From: Listeria valentina
GTDB lineage: Bacteria > Bacillota > Bacilli > Lactobacillales > Listeriaceae
NCBI RefSeq assembly: GCF_011800755.1
Contig: NZ_JAATJW010000003.1
Span: forward strand, 39,902 to 103,901
Direction of reading: 5' to 3'
Length of the DNA: 64,000 nt
Of this stretch, positions 1 to 10,506 are shown one piece after another. The notes below the pieces were generated by a model that ran no database searches, was not told the DNA's origin, and saw only the letters and a program-made list of their open reading frames with translations. Position 1 is the first letter of the stretch. Each line of letters starts with the position of its first letter. The position numbers and the translations under genes are program-made.

Positions 1-2396
1 CCTGTTGAAGGAATCTTGCCTTTGTTTCCTGGCGCTTTAGTTGGTTTTTTGGTTTGTGTCACTGGCTTTTCTTTCATAATTTCATTTTTTTCCAGCTGAG
101 GTTTTGCGGGATCAGCTGGTTTCGGAGGAAGAACGGCTGCTCCTTTTGGCTTCACCGTTACGTTTACCTCTACTTGAACATCGTCAAAGCTGTAAACGAC
201 TGGATAAACTCCCGCCGTTGTTGTGTCCACTTCGCCTGTTACCGTCACTTCTGCAAACGGAACTTCTTTTCCGTCTTTATCAAGTGCGCCGTCGAAGTTA
301 TCTGCTGCTGCCCACAAATCGCCCACATAAATCTCTGAATCATGCGCGTTCACTTCTGTAAGATCATCTTTGACTGTTATAACGGCTGTCGCGCTTCGTC
401 CATTGGCACTATAAGTCACTCGGTATTCACCGCTTTTGGTCGTATCTACCGATCCACTGACTTGGATTTTTTCGGGGGAAAACGTGGGATCGATCTTCCC
501 GTCTTTGTCGGCTGTAGATTCAAAATTATCCTCAGCATTCCATGTATCTCCTACATAAAGAACCGAATCTTTGACGTGCACAGCGCTTTGATCTGGTTTT
601 ACCGTTACAGTAATCGTCTTCGAAGCATCTGCCACGCTATAAGTCATTTCATAAGTTCCCGGTGTTGTTGTATCCACTTGACCAGTAACTTTCACAGAAT
701 CAAAGTTTGGAACTTCATTTCCATCTTGATCTGTTGCTGAAATAAAATTATCTTGTGGGCTCCAACTGTCACCCTCATAAATTTCAGAATCCTTGGCCTC
801 AACAGAAGCATAACTTGTACGCCATTTTGCATAAAGTGTTTTGTTCAGCGCTACATCTTGCGAGAAATCAAATGGTGTTGTTCCTTCTTTATCCACATAC
901 CAACCATCAAAGGCATAGCCAGGTCGAATGTTTGGCTCGATGTTTTCGATTTTCGCATAGGGATCGTAACTATGAATGTGTTTAGCACCGCCTTCATAGT
1001 TTTCATCATAAGTAATGACAGTCCCTACAGGCATAATCCCATAAGCAGAAATCGTCTTACCATTTCCTAGTGTTACCACAAATGGAACAGCTGTCCCACG
1101 AATTTTAATATCATTCTCTCCTGTTTTCCAGTTATACACATTAACATTGGCAAGGCTTGTCATTTTCAGCGTCACATCTAGTGACCCAACTTCGTTTTGT
1201 TTAGCTGACACAAAATCATAATTCTGGAAAGCAGTAAATTTTTGAACAGTAACAGAAGAAAGTCCAACTTCGCCAACCTTAATGATATCTTTAATCGTAA
1301 CTAAGTTATCACCTTTTGTTGGGTCATCATACATAAACTGAGTATCTAGAATAAAATTATTGGAGCTTGTATTTTGGAAGTAAGCTTTTCCCGCTACAGC
1401 TGAATAATCTCTAATGGCATTGTCACTAACATTTAAAAACTCCAAATTAGATAAATTTCCCAGACCTGCTACACTGTTCAGCGCCGTATCTGTTGCAGAA
1501 AACGACGTCAACTTCGTTAAATTCTTAAGCCAAGCAGCACTTGGATCATCCAAGTCTCCCATCTGCCCAATAGTCAATTTTTCTAAATTTGACAATTTCC
1601 CAAGTCCTATTAGGCCTGCACGAAGTCGATTATAGGATTGATAGTTAACCGTACGTGTATTAATAAAAGTTAGTGACAAACTTTTAAGCGTCGTTGCATT
1701 GCCTATCGGTGAAAAGTCTACATCTTGTTGAATTTCCACTCTCTCACCAGAACTGGTTGTAAGGATATCATCTGTCCCCGTAAAAAGGACTGTATTCAGT
1801 TTTAAATCTTGCAAGCTAGACAATTTCCCAATTTGCGTTAGAAAATCTGCTGCTGTAGTTAAATATGTCACTTGCAACGTCTCAAGTCCTGTTAGATACT
1901 CTAATCCTTCAAAAGAATCAATCTTTAATTGTTTCGTTCTTGTTCCTTGTACATTTAGGAATTTAATGCCGGCAAGTTCTTCTTTTGTTGCAGAATAGCC
2001 ACCCAGTTTCCCTAAACTTTTATTAACGACTTTACGGAATTCCACATCTGGAATCAAATAATCATTATTGACTTCTTTTGCTTCTGGCTTTTGTTCCGCT
2101 TCCGGTTTTGTATCCGTCTCTGCCTTTGCCGCCGCTTTTTCTTTCACTTCTGGTAAAGCATTCGGCTCTGTTTGTTCATTTTCTTGTGTTTTCTTTGAAG
2201 CAGCTACATTTGTTTCCTTTGAATCCGCTTGATCGCTAAGTGTATCCTCCTGTTCCACTACATTTTCAAGCACTGAGCCTTCATTTTTTTGTATTTCTAC
2301 AGGCTCTCCTTGAACTTCTTCAGCTTTTACTTGCCCTTGCAGCGAAAACGGAAAAAGAAGCAATGTACATAAACTTAAGATGACTAGCTTTTTCAT
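1..2396 (-). CDS. Internalin-like LRR surface protein, C-terminus cut off by window edge
   Basis: The gene reads leftwards from ATG 2396 and is open to base 1, giving about 798 codons. Residues 1-26 are a Sec signal peptide (MKKLVILSL...VKAEE). Residues 30-110 are Glu/Lys/Pro-rich. Leucine-rich repeats follow (about 115-330). A Listeria-Bacteroides repeat sits near 487-524 (GYAFDGWYVD...LYAKW), then three Ig-like repeats of about 70 residues (YVGDxWxAxDNF...GxVDTTTxGxY) to about 755, and a Lys/Pro-rich wall-spanning stretch. The last visible residues are KIPSTG, a probable variant sortase motif; the membrane anchor lies outside the window. This layout is that of cell-wall-anchored internalins, which bind host or environmental ligands. 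The specific ligand cannot be inferred. No PrfA box was seen upstream. Confidence 0.88.
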   Translation of the reverse strand, partial: MKKLVILSLCTLLLFPFSLQGQVKAEEVQGEPVEIQKNEGSVLENVVEQEDTLSDQADSKETNVAASKKTQENEQTEPNALPEVKEKAAAKAETDTKPEAEQKPEAKEVNNDYLIPDVEFRKVVNKSLGKLGGYSATKEELAGIKFLNVQGTRTKQLKIDSFEGLEYLTGLETLQVTYLTTAADFLTQIGKLSSLQDLKLNTVLFTGTDDILTTSSGERVEIQQDVDFSPIGNATTLKSLSLTFINTRTVNYQSYNRLRAGLIGLGKLSNLEKLTIGQMGDLDDPSAAWLKNLTKLTSFSATDTALNSVAGLGNLSNLEFLNVSDNAIRDYSAVAGKAYFQNTSSNNFILDTQFMYDDPTKGDNLVTIKDIIKVGEVGLSSVTVQKFTAFQNYDFVSAKQNEVGSLDVTLKMTSLANVNVYNWKTGENDIKIRGTAVPFVVTLGNGKTISAYGIMPVGTVITYDENYEGGAKHIHSYDPYAKIENIEPNIRPGYAFDGWYVDKEGTTPFDFSQDVALNKTLYAKWRTSYASVEAKDSEIYEGDSWSPQDNFISATDQDGNEVPNFDSVKVTGQVDTTTPGTYEMTYSVADASKTITVTVKPDQSAVHVKDSVLYVGDTWNAEDNFESTADKDGKIDPTFSPEKIQVSGSVDTTKSGEYRVTYSANGRSATAVITVKDDLTEVNAHDSEIYVGDLWAAADNFDGALDKDGKEVPFAEVTVTGEVDTTTAGVYPVVYSFDDVQVEVNVTVKPKGAAVLPPKPADPAKPQLEKNEIMKEKPVTQTKKPTKAPGNKGKIPST

Positions 2397-2690
2397 TTAC
2401 CCTCAACCCTTTTTATTTATTTTAAAATTCCGAATACATAGAAAAAACTCATTCAGTATTTACCTAAGTAACGTCCACATCCCCCCCAATATTGATGTTC
2501 CAAAAACCCTCAAAGAACATACTCATATTTGATTACCTTACTCCCCTTACTCTATCAACTCGTTTCTTTAAAGTCTATCTCGTTTGCTCAAAATATTTTT
2601 ATTCGACACATTTTAGACAAAATTTATTCACCGTTTAGACATAATTAAAAAAATTAAGTATTTTAACTTACGAACACTTGTTCAAGAAAC
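2397..2690. other. Intergenic region upstream of the internalin-like gene
   Basis: This AT-rich stretch between the internalin start and the kdp terminator holds no convincing ORF. It should contain the leftward internalin promoter, but no good -35/-10 pair stands out. The ribosome-binding site is a GGTTGAGGG stretch just before ATG 2396. Confidence 0.5.
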
Positions 2691-2722
2691 AAAAAAACAG
2701 AAACCAATTGAATTGATTTCTG
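2691..2722 (-). terminator. Rho-independent terminator of the kdp operon
   Basis: On the minus strand CAGAAATCAATT pairs with AATTGGTTTCTG (one G-T pair) and is followed by seven T. It begins 9 bases after the kdpE stop codon. Confidence 0.8.
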
Positions 2723-2731
2723 CTTCCGCTC

Positions 2732-3433
2732 TTATTCTTCTGTCATTCGATAGCCTACGCCAACTTCCGTTCGAATATAGCGTGGCTCTGCTGGGTTTTC
2801 TTCAATTTTTCGGCGAATATTACTCATATTGACTCGCAAGGCTTGATTTTCATTCGCATATGGACCCCAAATTTCATGCATGATGAAATCATGCGTTAAG
2901 ACTTTTCCTGCGTGAGAAGCAAGCAAGGCAACAATTTTATACTCAATCGGCGTAAAGTGAACTTCCTCATTCCTTAAAGTAACTTGCCGCTTCAAAAAAT
3001 CAAGCCGTAAATCCGCCAGCTGAAAGGTTGTCACTTCTCCATCTTGCCCGCTTGCAGGATGGCTACTGCGATGACGAAGTGCTGTTCGAATTCGCGCGAG
3101 TAGTTCGGAGGTTCCAAAAGGCTTCGTAATGTAGTCATCAGCGCCTAAATCAAGCGCCTCTACTTTTTCTCGCTCATGAAGCCTAGCCGATACTACGATC
3201 ACGGGGATGCTTGACCAAACACGAAGGGATTTTAATAACTCAAGCCCATCCATATCAGGCAATCCCAAGTCTAGCAAGATGATATCTGGCGTGTGTGATG
3301 CTGCCATACTCAATGCCTCTTTACCCGTTTTCGCGCTCAAAACTTTATAGTCGCTCGCTTCTAATACAGCTTGAATAAACCGGCCAATGCCTTCTTCGTC
3401 TTCAACTACGAGTACGAATTGATTAGTCCCCAT
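2732..3433 (-). CDS. kdpE: KDP operon response regulator KdpE
   Basis: The product is an OmpR/PhoB-family response regulator of 233 residues. The receiver domain (about 5-120) has the acidic pair E11/D12, phospho-acceptor D55 in LLDLGLPDMDG, and the K of ITKPF. The C-terminal winged-helix DNA-binding domain spans about 135-230. It is the last gene of the operon and overlaps kdpD by 11 bases, so the two are translationally coupled. The partner kinase is KdpD, and the expected target is the kdpF promoter, where two GTTAAG half-sites lie 32 bp apart. Length and motifs are normal for the family. Confidence 0.95.
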   Translation of the reverse strand: MGTNQFVLVVEDEEGIGRFIQAVLEASDYKVLSAKTGKEALSMAASHTPDIILLDLGLPDMDGLELLKSLRVWSSIPVIVVSARLHEREKVEALDLGADDYITKPFGTSELLARIRTALRHRSSHPASGQDGEVTTFQLADLRLDFLKRQVTLRNEEVHFTPIEYKIVALLASHAGKVLTHDFIMHEIWGPYANENQALRVNMSNIRRKIEENPAEPRYIRTEVGVGYRMTEE

Positions 3434-6080
3434 CCGCGTTTCCTCCTAAGGGCAGTGTGAAACGGAAAATCGTTCCGCCACCTGGATTTTCTAGTGCCTC
3501 CATTTTACCACCATGTGCTTGAATAATCGACATGCAAAGCGAAAGACCAATCCCGAGCCCGCGTGACTGATCGACTCGACTCGCTTCTAAAGCAGAAATC
3601 CCGTCAAAGAGATGCGCCCTTTTTTCGGACGGGATTCCTTTTCCATCATCTTTCACTGTAAACTGCACCTCGTTTTTAGCAAGCATCGTCGTAATCCAAA
3701 CGCGCGCCGACTCCCCGCCATGTCGCAGTGCATTTTCCATTAAGTTAATTAAAACTTGCTCAATCAGTGTACCATCCATGCGTACGAAAATGACTTCATT
3801 TGGAACTTGTACGTTGATTTCCCGTCCAGGAAATCTTGCACGCACACGTTCGACCGCTTCGCCTACAATTTCTTCAACCGCTTCATTTTCGGGTTTTAAC
3901 GTAAATTCTTTATCACTAATGCGCGTAACCGACAGCAAATTTTCTACCATCCGAATTAGCCACTCGGAATCTTCTTTGATATCTCGCACCAGTTTCGTCT
4001 TCGTTTCCCCGTCGAGCTTCGTTTCATTTTCAAGTAGCACCGAGCTCGCGCCAAGGATGCCCGTAAGCGGCGTACGTAAGTCATGTGACACGGCTCGCAA
4101 CAAGTTGCCACGCATTTTTTCTTTTTCAGCAGCAACTAAAATTTCATTTTGCTCATCCGAAAGTTTTTGTTTGAGCAACGCTAACGCGATTTGCGACCCG
4201 ATCATTCGCAAGAAATTCCGATCCTCCTGCGAAATGGCGTCTTTTTCACGACTGACGTAGAGGCCAATGACGCCAAGCACCTGACCCTGCGCAATGACTG
4301 GCATATAGTAACCCGCCGCACCACTTAGTGTATCCGTCGATTTCCCAGCCGCTTTTCCGTTATGAAACACCCAGTGAACAACCGCTTTCTCCGATTCCGT
4401 AAGCAGTTCCCCGGCTTTCGCTTCATCTTCTGCCTGCAAGAAAACTGCATTTGACTCGTTTTCAGGATCTTTTGGGTAGAAAACAACAGATCGCGCAAAC
4501 AACCGCAACATGTAATTAGTCGACAGCTCGAGGATGGCTTGTATATTTTGCGCGGCTAGCAGCTTACGATTTAATTCGTATAAAATTTCGGTATGCTTCT
4601 CTCTGATGACCGCTTGTTTGGCCAAATTTTTGATTCGAACGGTAAGTGCGCTCGTTGTGAGCGCTACGATCAGCATGATGCCATATGTGACGGGATAACC
4701 GGCTTGGATGGTATCGAAGGTGTAAAGCGGTCGCATGAAAAAAAAGTTGAACATCAAAACGGCAAAAAACGATCCGATGATGCCATAGAAGTAGCCGGTC
4801 GTTATACGTGAAAGGATGACAATCGCTAAAAGGTAGACCATGATGATATTTTGGTCGCCGATCCCGAGGCGTAGCAAGACTTCTGATACAAGCGTTGCTA
4901 GGATGAGCGCAAATAGCATCTTGAAGGTATCGCTCCAACTAATTGTGTCACGCAAAGAAAACCGCGTCCCCCGTTTAGTTTTTTCTGACGCAGTTTTCAC
5001 CATATGAATTTCGGTTTTATCTAGCAAACGAAACAGTGTATCTTCCAGCTCTTCGCCAAAAATCCAGTTGTGTTTTTTCGACTTGCCGATCACGATATTT
5101 GTCACCCCGGACAGCTTCGCATATTCGGAAATCGCGGTCGCAAGCTCACTCCCTGTTATGGTAACGGCTTCTGCCGAAAGTTCTTCTGCAAGTTCCATGT
5201 TTTCGCGAAGCCGCTCTGTTTCTTCTTTCGAAAGCGATTTGCCACTTGCAACGTGTAAAGCGGTGAAGGAACCGTGGAAAGCTTCTGCGGCACGCGCTGT
5301 CCAGCGAATGAGTTTTTTGGCGGACAAGGAGGCATCAACGCATACGAGCCAGTTGGTTTCGCCGCGGCATGCTTCTTTTTGATTGGAGGAACTAATTCGG
5401 TCAGCCGCCTTGCGCGTCGCCATTTCCCGTAAGAGGCGTAAATTAGGCTTCGTGAAAAAATGCGTGAGCGCCACTTGGATGCTATCTTTGGAATAAATTT
5501 TCCCTTCTTCAAGCCGCTTAATGAGTTCGTCCGGCTCAATATCGATCAAGCGAATTTGGTCTGCCCGGTCAAAAAACCAATCTGGGATGGTTTCTGTCAT
5601 TTCGCTATCCGTTACGCCCGAAACAAGGTCGTTCAAGCTTTCAATATGCTGCACGTTAACGGTCGTATACACGCTGATGCCCGCATCTAGGAGCTCACTC
5701 ACATCTTGATACCGCTTGCGATTTCGCATGCCTTCGGGATTGTTATGCGCCAGTTCATCCACAAGTACAACATCCGGATGCTCATCCAAGATGCCATCCA
5801 AATCTAGCTCCGCTAAGTCGATGTCGCGGTGGCGAATCGACTTGAGCGGAATTTGGGGAAGCCCTGCTGCAAGCTCGGCTGTTTCTTTCCACATATGCGG
5901 TTCCAGATAGCCAATCCGAATGTCCACACCGCGCGCGAGCTCCTCGCGCGCATCGTTTAGCATCGCGTAAGTCTTGCCAACGCCTGCCGCATAGCCAAAA
6001 TAAATTTTCAGCTTGCCACGTTTTTCATTTTGCTCATCCCGATTTACTAATTCCAAAGCGGGCTCCCCTCCTTTATCCAT
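3423..6080 (-). CDS. kdpD: Osmosensitive K+ sensor histidine kinase KdpD
   Basis: This 885-residue membrane kinase responds to K+ limitation and controls kdp through KdpE. The N-terminal KdpD domain has Walker A (GYAAGVGKT, 29-37) and a Walker-B-like VVLVDELAH (104-112). A USP-like domain begins near 244. Four membrane helices lie around 395-490, then a GAF-like domain, then HisKA with the phosphorylated His at about 666 (AVSHDLRTPLTG) and a HATPase domain with the N box NLMENALRHG and G boxes near 835-845. The USP domain carries SLS-x18-FTALH (251-276), resembling the c-di-AMP-binding motif reported for Staphylococcus aureus KdpD. It overlaps kdpC by 8 bases. Confidence 0.95.
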   Translation of the reverse strand: MDKGGEPALELVNRDEQNEKRGKLKIYFGYAAGVGKTYAMLNDAREELARGVDIRIGYLEPHMWKETAELAAGLPQIPLKSIRHRDIDLAELDLDGILDEHPDVVLVDELAHNNPEGMRNRKRYQDVSELLDAGISVYTTVNVQHIESLNDLVSGVTDSEMTETIPDWFFDRADQIRLIDIEPDELIKRLEEGKIYSKDSIQVALTHFFTKPNLRLLREMATRKAADRISSSNQKEACRGETNWLVCVDASLSAKKLIRWTARAAEAFHGSFTALHVASGKSLSKEETERLRENMELAEELSAEAVTITGSELATAISEYAKLSGVTNIVIGKSKKHNWIFGEELEDTLFRLLDKTEIHMVKTASEKTKRGTRFSLRDTISWSDTFKMLFALILATLVSEVLLRLGIGDQNIIMVYLLAIVILSRITTGYFYGIIGSFFAVLMFNFFFMRPLYTFDTIQAGYPVTYGIMLIVALTTSALTVRIKNLAKQAVIREKHTEILYELNRKLLAAQNIQAILELSTNYMLRLFARSVVFYPKDPENESNAVFLQAEDEAKAGELLTESEKAVVHWVFHNGKAAGKSTDTLSGAAGYYMPVIAQGQVLGVIGLYVSREKDAISQEDRNFLRMIGSQIALALLKQKLSDEQNEILVAAEKEKMRGNLLRAVSHDLRTPLTGILGASSVLLENETKLDGETKTKLVRDIKEDSEWLIRMVENLLSVTRISDKEFTLKPENEAVEEIVGEAVERVRARFPGREINVQVPNEVIFVRMDGTLIEQVLINLMENALRHGGESARVWITTMLAKNEVQFTVKDDGKGIPSEKRAHLFDGISALEASRVDQSRGLGIGLSLCMSIIQAHGGKMEALENPGGGTIFRFTLPLGGNADGD

Positions 6081-6603
6081 TTTGATCGAGTTCTAAATTA
6101 ACGGCTAGTACATTCACGACAGGTTCGCCGATAAAGCCAAGCAAGCGCTTCGTCGTGTGCTTCCGGGTAATTTCTTCAACTTGCTCAGTTGAAATCCCGC
6201 GTTCATTCGCAATCCGCTTCGCTTGATATTCCGCCGCCGCAACTGAAATGTGCGGATCAACTCCACTCGCAGAACCCATTACTAAATCAGCAGGAACAAA
6301 AGCGTCTTGGTTTGGATCAAGCTGTTGCCATTTTTTTGTACGCTCCTCCCGCTCAAGTTTTGCTTCTTGGCTAGCTGGATTCAAATTCGAAGCCGCTTCA
6401 TTTGGTCGGCCAAGCAAGTATTTAGGATCCGTGAAGGTCTGACCTATTAATGTTGAACCTTTGTTTCCTTCTATTATACTTCCATTTGCCGGGTCATGGA
6501 AAGCAGCTTGCGCGATCAAAGTTACAACCGCCGGATATGCCACACCGCAAACTAGTGTCAAAAACAAAAATGCCAATAAAGCCTGTTTCATCAAAACTTT
6601 CAT
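6073..6603 (-). CDS. kdpC: K+-transporting ATPase subunit KdpC
   Basis: KdpC is the single-span subunit that stabilises the KdpFABC high-affinity K+ pump. The 176-residue product has one N-terminal membrane helix (about 8-30) and the family signatures GSTLIGQ.F..PKYL.GRP (about 49-67) and SASGVDPHIS (about 110-119). A GGAGGCGAG ribosome-binding site precedes ATG 6603. It lies between kdpB (11-base gap) and kdpD (8-base overlap). Length is slightly below the usual 190. Confidence 0.95.
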   Translation of the reverse strand: MKVLMKQALLAFLFLTLVCGVAYPAVVTLIAQAAFHDPANGSIIEGNKGSTLIGQTFTDPKYLLGRPNEAASNLNPASQEAKLEREERTKKWQQLDPNQDAFVPADLVMGSASGVDPHISVAAAEYQAKRIANERGISTEQVEEITRKHTTKRLLGFIGEPVVNVLAVNLELDQNG

Positions 6604-6614
6604 TTTCTCGCCTC

Positions 6615-8660
6615 CTAAGAAATCCCGATCACCGTAAGCAATATGTCAATCGCTTTAATCGCTATAAATGGCGCAATAATACCGCCTAGTCCGTAGATCA
6701 AAATATTCCGTCCTAGTAATTTTTGTGCTGGAAGTTCGCGATATTTCACACCTCTTAGCGACAATGGAATCAAGCAGACAATGATAAACGCATTGTAGAT
6801 CACAGCTGATAAGAGTGCTGTGACTGGGCTCGTTAGTTGCATCAAATTGAGCACTTCGAGTTCAGGATAAATCCCGTAAAAAAGCACGGGGATGATCGCA
6901 AAATATTTAGCGATATCATTTGCAACACTAAATGTCGTAAGCGCGCCACGTGTCATCAAAAGCTGCTTCCCGATTCTCACAATATCAATTAATTTCGTTG
7001 GGCTAGAATCAAGATCGACCATATTTCCCGCTTCTTTTGCCGCTTGCGTGCCCGAATTCATCGCCACCGCCACATCCGCCTGCGCAAGCGCCGGCGCATC
7101 ATTCGTGCCATCGCCCGTCATCGCAACTAAGTGACCTTCCTTTTGATACGAACGAATCAAGTCCAGTTTCGCTTCCGGAGTCGCCTCCGCCAAAAAGTCA
7201 TCCACGCCAGCTTCTGCCGCAATCGCTGCCGCCGTCATGGGGTTATCGCCCGTAATCATGATCGTTTTAATCCCCATTGCGCGCAAATCTTGAAACTTCT
7301 CCTTGACGCCATTTTTCACGATATCTTTTAAGTAAATGACGCCGAGCACCTGCTTATTCTTCACAACAACAAGCGGCGTCCCACCAGCCTGTGCAACTTT
7401 CGAAACGAGTTTCTCACACTCTGCCGGATAAACCGATCCCACCGATTCGACATATTGTTTCACCGCATCCGCGGCACCTTTCCTAACTTCATCGCCACCA
7501 AAATTTGTACCGCTCATCCGCGTTTTCGCCGTAAAAGGAATAAACTCCGCTTCCGACTGTGAAAGCTCCCGCCCGCGAATATCAAAGCGTTCCTTGGCAA
7601 GCACCACAATGCTCCTTCCCTCAGCCGTTTCATCAGCTAATGAGGAAAGCTGCGCCGCATCTGCTAATTCGCGCTCCGAAACACCCGCTACGGGCAAAAA
7701 TTCACTTGCTCGCCGGTTTCCGAGCGTAATCGTACCCGTCTTATCCAGCAAGAGGACATCCACATCTCCAGCTGCTTCAATCGCCCGACCACTCATTGCG
7801 AGAACATTTGCTTCATTCAAGCGACTCATCCCAGCGATCCCGATCGAAGAAAGCAGTGCACCAATCGTTGTTGGAGCGAGACAAACAAGCAGCGCAATAA
7901 CATTGGTAATCGAAATCGCTTCGCCCTTCCCAGCAAGCTTACTTGAAAACTCCGTAAATGGAATGAGTGTCGCTGAAACCGCCAGAAAAATAATCGTCAG
8001 TGTGACAAGTAAAATTTGCAAAGCGATTTCATTCGGCGTTTTCTTTCTCGCAGCGCCTTCTACCATCGCAATCATCTTATCAAGAAAACTTTCCCCCGCT
8101 TCAGCCGTAATCCGAATCACGAGCCAATCCGAAACGAGCGTTGTCCCGCCAGTGACAGCACTTCTATCGCCACCCGACTCACGAATCACAGGAGCCGATT
8201 CCCCGGTGATTGCACTTTCATCGACCGAAGCCGCTCCAGTGACAACTTCACCGTCCATCGGAATTTGTTCCCCCATCTTCACTAAGACTACGTCATTTTT
8301 CTTGAGTTCATTTGAAAGCACTTCCGTATAAAGATCGTGATTTTCTGGATCTTGCAATTTCCGCGCCGAAACGTCTTTCCTTGCTCCGCGCAAACTTCCC
8401 GCTTGCGCCCGGCCGCGTCCTTCTGCAATCGCCTCCGCAAAATTTGCGAAAAGAACCGTAAACCATAAAAGAAGGGCAATCGCAAATGTATACCAGCGCG
8501 CCTCATCTTGAATGCCGAAAAAACCAAGGAAGTAGAGAACTGTCGTTAGGACTGCTCCTAAATACACCACAAACATAACTGGGTTTTTAATTTGAATTCT
8601 CGGCGACAGCTTAAAGAAAGACTGTGCCGCTGCATCCGTATAAATTTCTTTTTTCTTCAT
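6615..8660 (-). CDS. kdpB: K+-transporting P-type ATPase catalytic subunit KdpB
   Basis: KdpB hydrolyses ATP to drive K+ uptake by KdpA. The 681-residue product has the actuator motif TGES (about 152-155), a PxT-containing helix ([10 protein letters not shown]), the phosphorylation motif DKTGTIT (Asp about 306), and the hinge motif [19 protein letters not shown] lies two codons earlier, but ATG 8660 sits 8 bases from an AGGAGG ribosome-binding site and is preferred. The Ser of TGES is the residue phosphorylated to inhibit the E. coli pump at high K+, and it is conserved here. Confidence 0.96.
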   Translation of the reverse strand: MKKKEIYTDAAAQSFFKLSPRIQIKNPVMFVVYLGAVLTTVLYFLGFFGIQDEARWYTFAIALLLWFTVLFANFAEAIAEGRGRAQAGSLRGARKDVSARKLQDPENHDLYTEVLSNELKKNDVVLVKMGEQIPMDGEVVTGAASVDESAITGESAPVIRESGGDRSAVTGGTTLVSDWLVIRITAEAGESFLDKMIAMVEGAARKKTPNEIALQILLVTLTIIFLAVSATLIPFTEFSSKLAGKGEAISITNVIALLVCLAPTTIGALLSSIGIAGMSRLNEANVLAMSGRAIEAAGDVDVLLLDKTGTITLGNRRASEFLPVAGVSERELADAAQLSSLADETAEGRSIVVLAKERFDIRGRELSQSEAEFIPFTAKTRMSGTNFGGDEVRKGAADAVKQYVESVGSVYPAECEKLVSKVAQAGGTPLVVVKNKQVLGVIYLKDIVKNGVKEKFQDLRAMGIKTIMITGDNPMTAAAIAAEAGVDDFLAEATPEAKLDLIRSYQKEGHLVAMTGDGTNDAPALAQADVAVAMNSGTQAAKEAGNMVDLDSSPTKLIDIVRIGKQLLMTRGALTTFSVANDIAKYFAIIPVLFYGIYPELEVLNLMQLTSPVTALLSAVIYNAFIIVCLIPLSLRGVKYRELPAQKLLGRNILIYGLGGIIAPFIAIKAIDILLTVIGIS

Positions 8661-8672
8661 CTTCAAGTCCTC

Positions 8673-10364
8673 CTACTTACCAGCCGTGAAAAAATCAGCA
8701 ATTGGTCCAAGCGCCAAACTTGGCAAGAAACTAAGGGCGCCTACTAGTAAAATAACGCCAATCAAAAGTCCTGCAAACATCCCATTTTTTGTCGAAAGCG
8801 TCCCGCTACTTTCAGGAACCACTTTTTTCTGTGCCAGATTTCCTGCCAAGAATAAAGTCGCAATCAAGGGTAAGAACCTTGCAAGAATCATAATGATGCC
8901 GCCAATCCAGTTGGTAAAAGCGGTGTCTGCTGAAAATCCCGCAAAGGCGCTCCCGTTATTGTTTCCCATAGACGTAAAGGCATATAGGATTTCGGAAAAA
9001 CCATGGGCTCCTGAATTGGTTAGCCAGCTCGTTGCAGCTGGTAAAAGTACGGCGGCCGCAGTCCCAAACAATGTAAGAAGCGGCGGCCCTAAAATAATCA
9101 AGCAGACCATCTTCATATCAAATGGCTCGATTTTTTTGCCTAGGTATTCGGGAGTCCGCCCAATTAATAGTCCCGCAATAAAGACCGTTAAAATGACAAA
9201 GGCGATCATGCCGTAAAGTCCGCTCCCGACGCCACCGAAGACAATCTCCCCGAGTTGCATCATAAAGAGTGGCACAGCTCCGCCAAGCGGTGTTAAACTG
9301 TCATGCATGGCATTCACCGAGCCGTTCGAGGCAGCTGTCGTGGCGACACCAAATAGCATCGAGCCTGAAACACCAAAGCGTGCTTCTTTCCCTTCCATAT
9401 TCCCAGCTGAATCTGCTACACCCGCCGTATTAGGTAAACTAAATTGTTCAGCAGCTGTCATGGCAATGAGTCCTACTGAAAATAAAATCAGCATTACTGT
9501 AAAGAGCACGCGTCCTTGTTTTGCATCTTTCACAGCACGTCCGAATGCAACGACAAGCGCTGCCGGAATCAAAAGAATTGCAAGGATTTCTAATAAGTTG
9601 CTAAAAGCGGTTGGGTTTTCAAATGGAAATGCCGAATTTGCTCCGAAGAAGCCGCCGCCATTTGTCCCAAGTTGTTTAATTGCAATTTGACTTGCGGCTG
9701 GACCAAGTGGAATCAGTTGTTTCGCTCCTTCTTGGAGTGTTTCCGTCGTCACATATGGTGCGAAGCTTTGCACAACTCCTTGCGAAACAAGAAGAATAGC
9801 CAAAATGAGCGACAGCGGAACGAGCAAGTACAATGTGACTCGAATCAAGTCCTGCCAAAAGTTCCCGACCGAATGTGTTTTTTTCAAAATAAAACCGCGT
9901 ACAAGCGCAAACAATACGGCGATCCCTGTTCCCGCCGAGACAAAGTTTTGCACCGTGAGTCCGAGCGTTTGCGAGAGATACGAAAGCGTGCTTTCCCCAG
10001 AATAAGCTTGCCAGTTTGTGTTTGTGACAAAACTCGCTGCCGTGTTAAAAGCAAGCCCGAGCGACATCCCTTTTTGATGCTCTGGATTAAGCGGCAACAC
10101 ACCTTGAAGCATGAGTATCGCCATTAAAAAAAGCAAACCCACTCCGCTGAATAAAACGACGGATGTGGCGTATCTTTTTGCACTCATTTCTTCTTCCGCA
10201 TTTTTTCCAATCATTTTATACGCCAACTTCTCAAGTGGGGCGATCACTTTCGTTAAAAATACAGGCTTAAATGTTAGAATCCGGTAAATATAAATCCCAA
10301 CAGGTATCGCAAGCGCTATTAATAGTAGAAGAAAAACGATATCTTGCATCACAATCCTGCTCAT
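8673..10364 (-). CDS. kdpA: K+-transporting ATPase subunit KdpA
   Basis: KdpA is the K+-binding, channel-like subunit. The 563-residue, multi-span protein contains all the pore-loop signatures: [39 protein letters not shown] and [17 protein letters not shown] 10364 has a GAGGTGA ribosome-binding site and overlaps the kdpF stop codon (ATGA). The stop codon lies 12 bases before kdpB. Length matches the family. Confidence 0.96.
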   Translation of the reverse strand: MSRIVMQDIVFLLLLIALAIPVGIYIYRILTFKPVFLTKVIAPLEKLAYKMIGKNAEEEMSAKRYATSVVLFSGVGLLFLMAILMLQGVLPLNPEHQKGMSLGLAFNTAASFVTNTNWQAYSGESTLSYLSQTLGLTVQNFVSAGTGIAVLFALVRGFILKKTHSVGNFWQDLIRVTLYLLVPLSLILAILLVSQGVVQSFAPYVTTETLQEGAKQLIPLGPAASQIAIKQLGTNGGGFFGANSAFPFENPTAFSNLLEILAILLIPAALVVAFGRAVKDAKQGRVLFTVMLILFSVGLIAMTAAEQFSLPNTAGVADSAGNMEGKEARFGVSGSMLFGVATTAASNGSVNAMHDSLTPLGGAVPLFMMQLGEIVFGGVGSGLYGMIAFVILTVFIAGLLIGRTPEYLGKKIEPFDMKMVCLIILGPPLLTLFGTAAAVLLPAATSWLTNSGAHGFSEILYAFTSMGNNNGSAFAGFSADTAFTNWIGGIIMILARFLPLIATLFLAGNLAQKKVVPESSGTLSTKNGMFAGLLIGVILLVGALSFLPSLALGPIADFFTAGK

Positions 10365-10450
10365 ATGTCTTCACCTCGAAACAGGATATAAAATAAATAA
10401 ACCATCAAGCCCGCAGTGATGCAGATCATGATTCCAGTTAAAACAGCCAC
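10361..10450 (-). CDS. kdpF: Small membrane subunit KdpF
   Basis: This 29-residue ORF begins at GTG 10450, 5 bases after AAAGGAGTG. The peptide is one hydrophobic helix ([20 protein letters not shown]) followed by a short charged tail. Its stop overlaps the kdpA start as ATGA. Position, size and hydrophobicity match KdpF, the lipid-like stabilising subunit of the Kdp pump. It is easily missed because of its size and GTG start. Confidence 0.85.
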   Translation of the reverse strand: MAVLTGIMICITAGLMVYLFYILFRGEDI

Positions 10451-10506
10451 TTTTCCCACTCCTTTAAATCCACACTTTTTCTACGTATCCATCCTAACAA
10501 AAAGCA

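Noticed and set aside
342..1070. Several rightward ORFs opposite the internalin gene
   Set aside because: The minus-strand frame is open throughout with signal peptide, LRRs and repeats; the plus-strand frames are Cys/His-rich shadows.
2397..2690. PrfA box (TTAACANNTGTTAA) upstream of the internalin
   Set aside because: I looked for it and found no close match.
3778..4260. 160-codon rightward ORF opposite kdpD
   Set aside because: Antisense to the conserved kinase domain of kdpD and Ser/Ile-rich as expected from reverse reading.
7594..8331. 245-codon rightward ORF opposite kdpB
   Set aside because: It is entirely antisense to kdpB, has no ribosome-binding site, and its composition mirrors the real gene.
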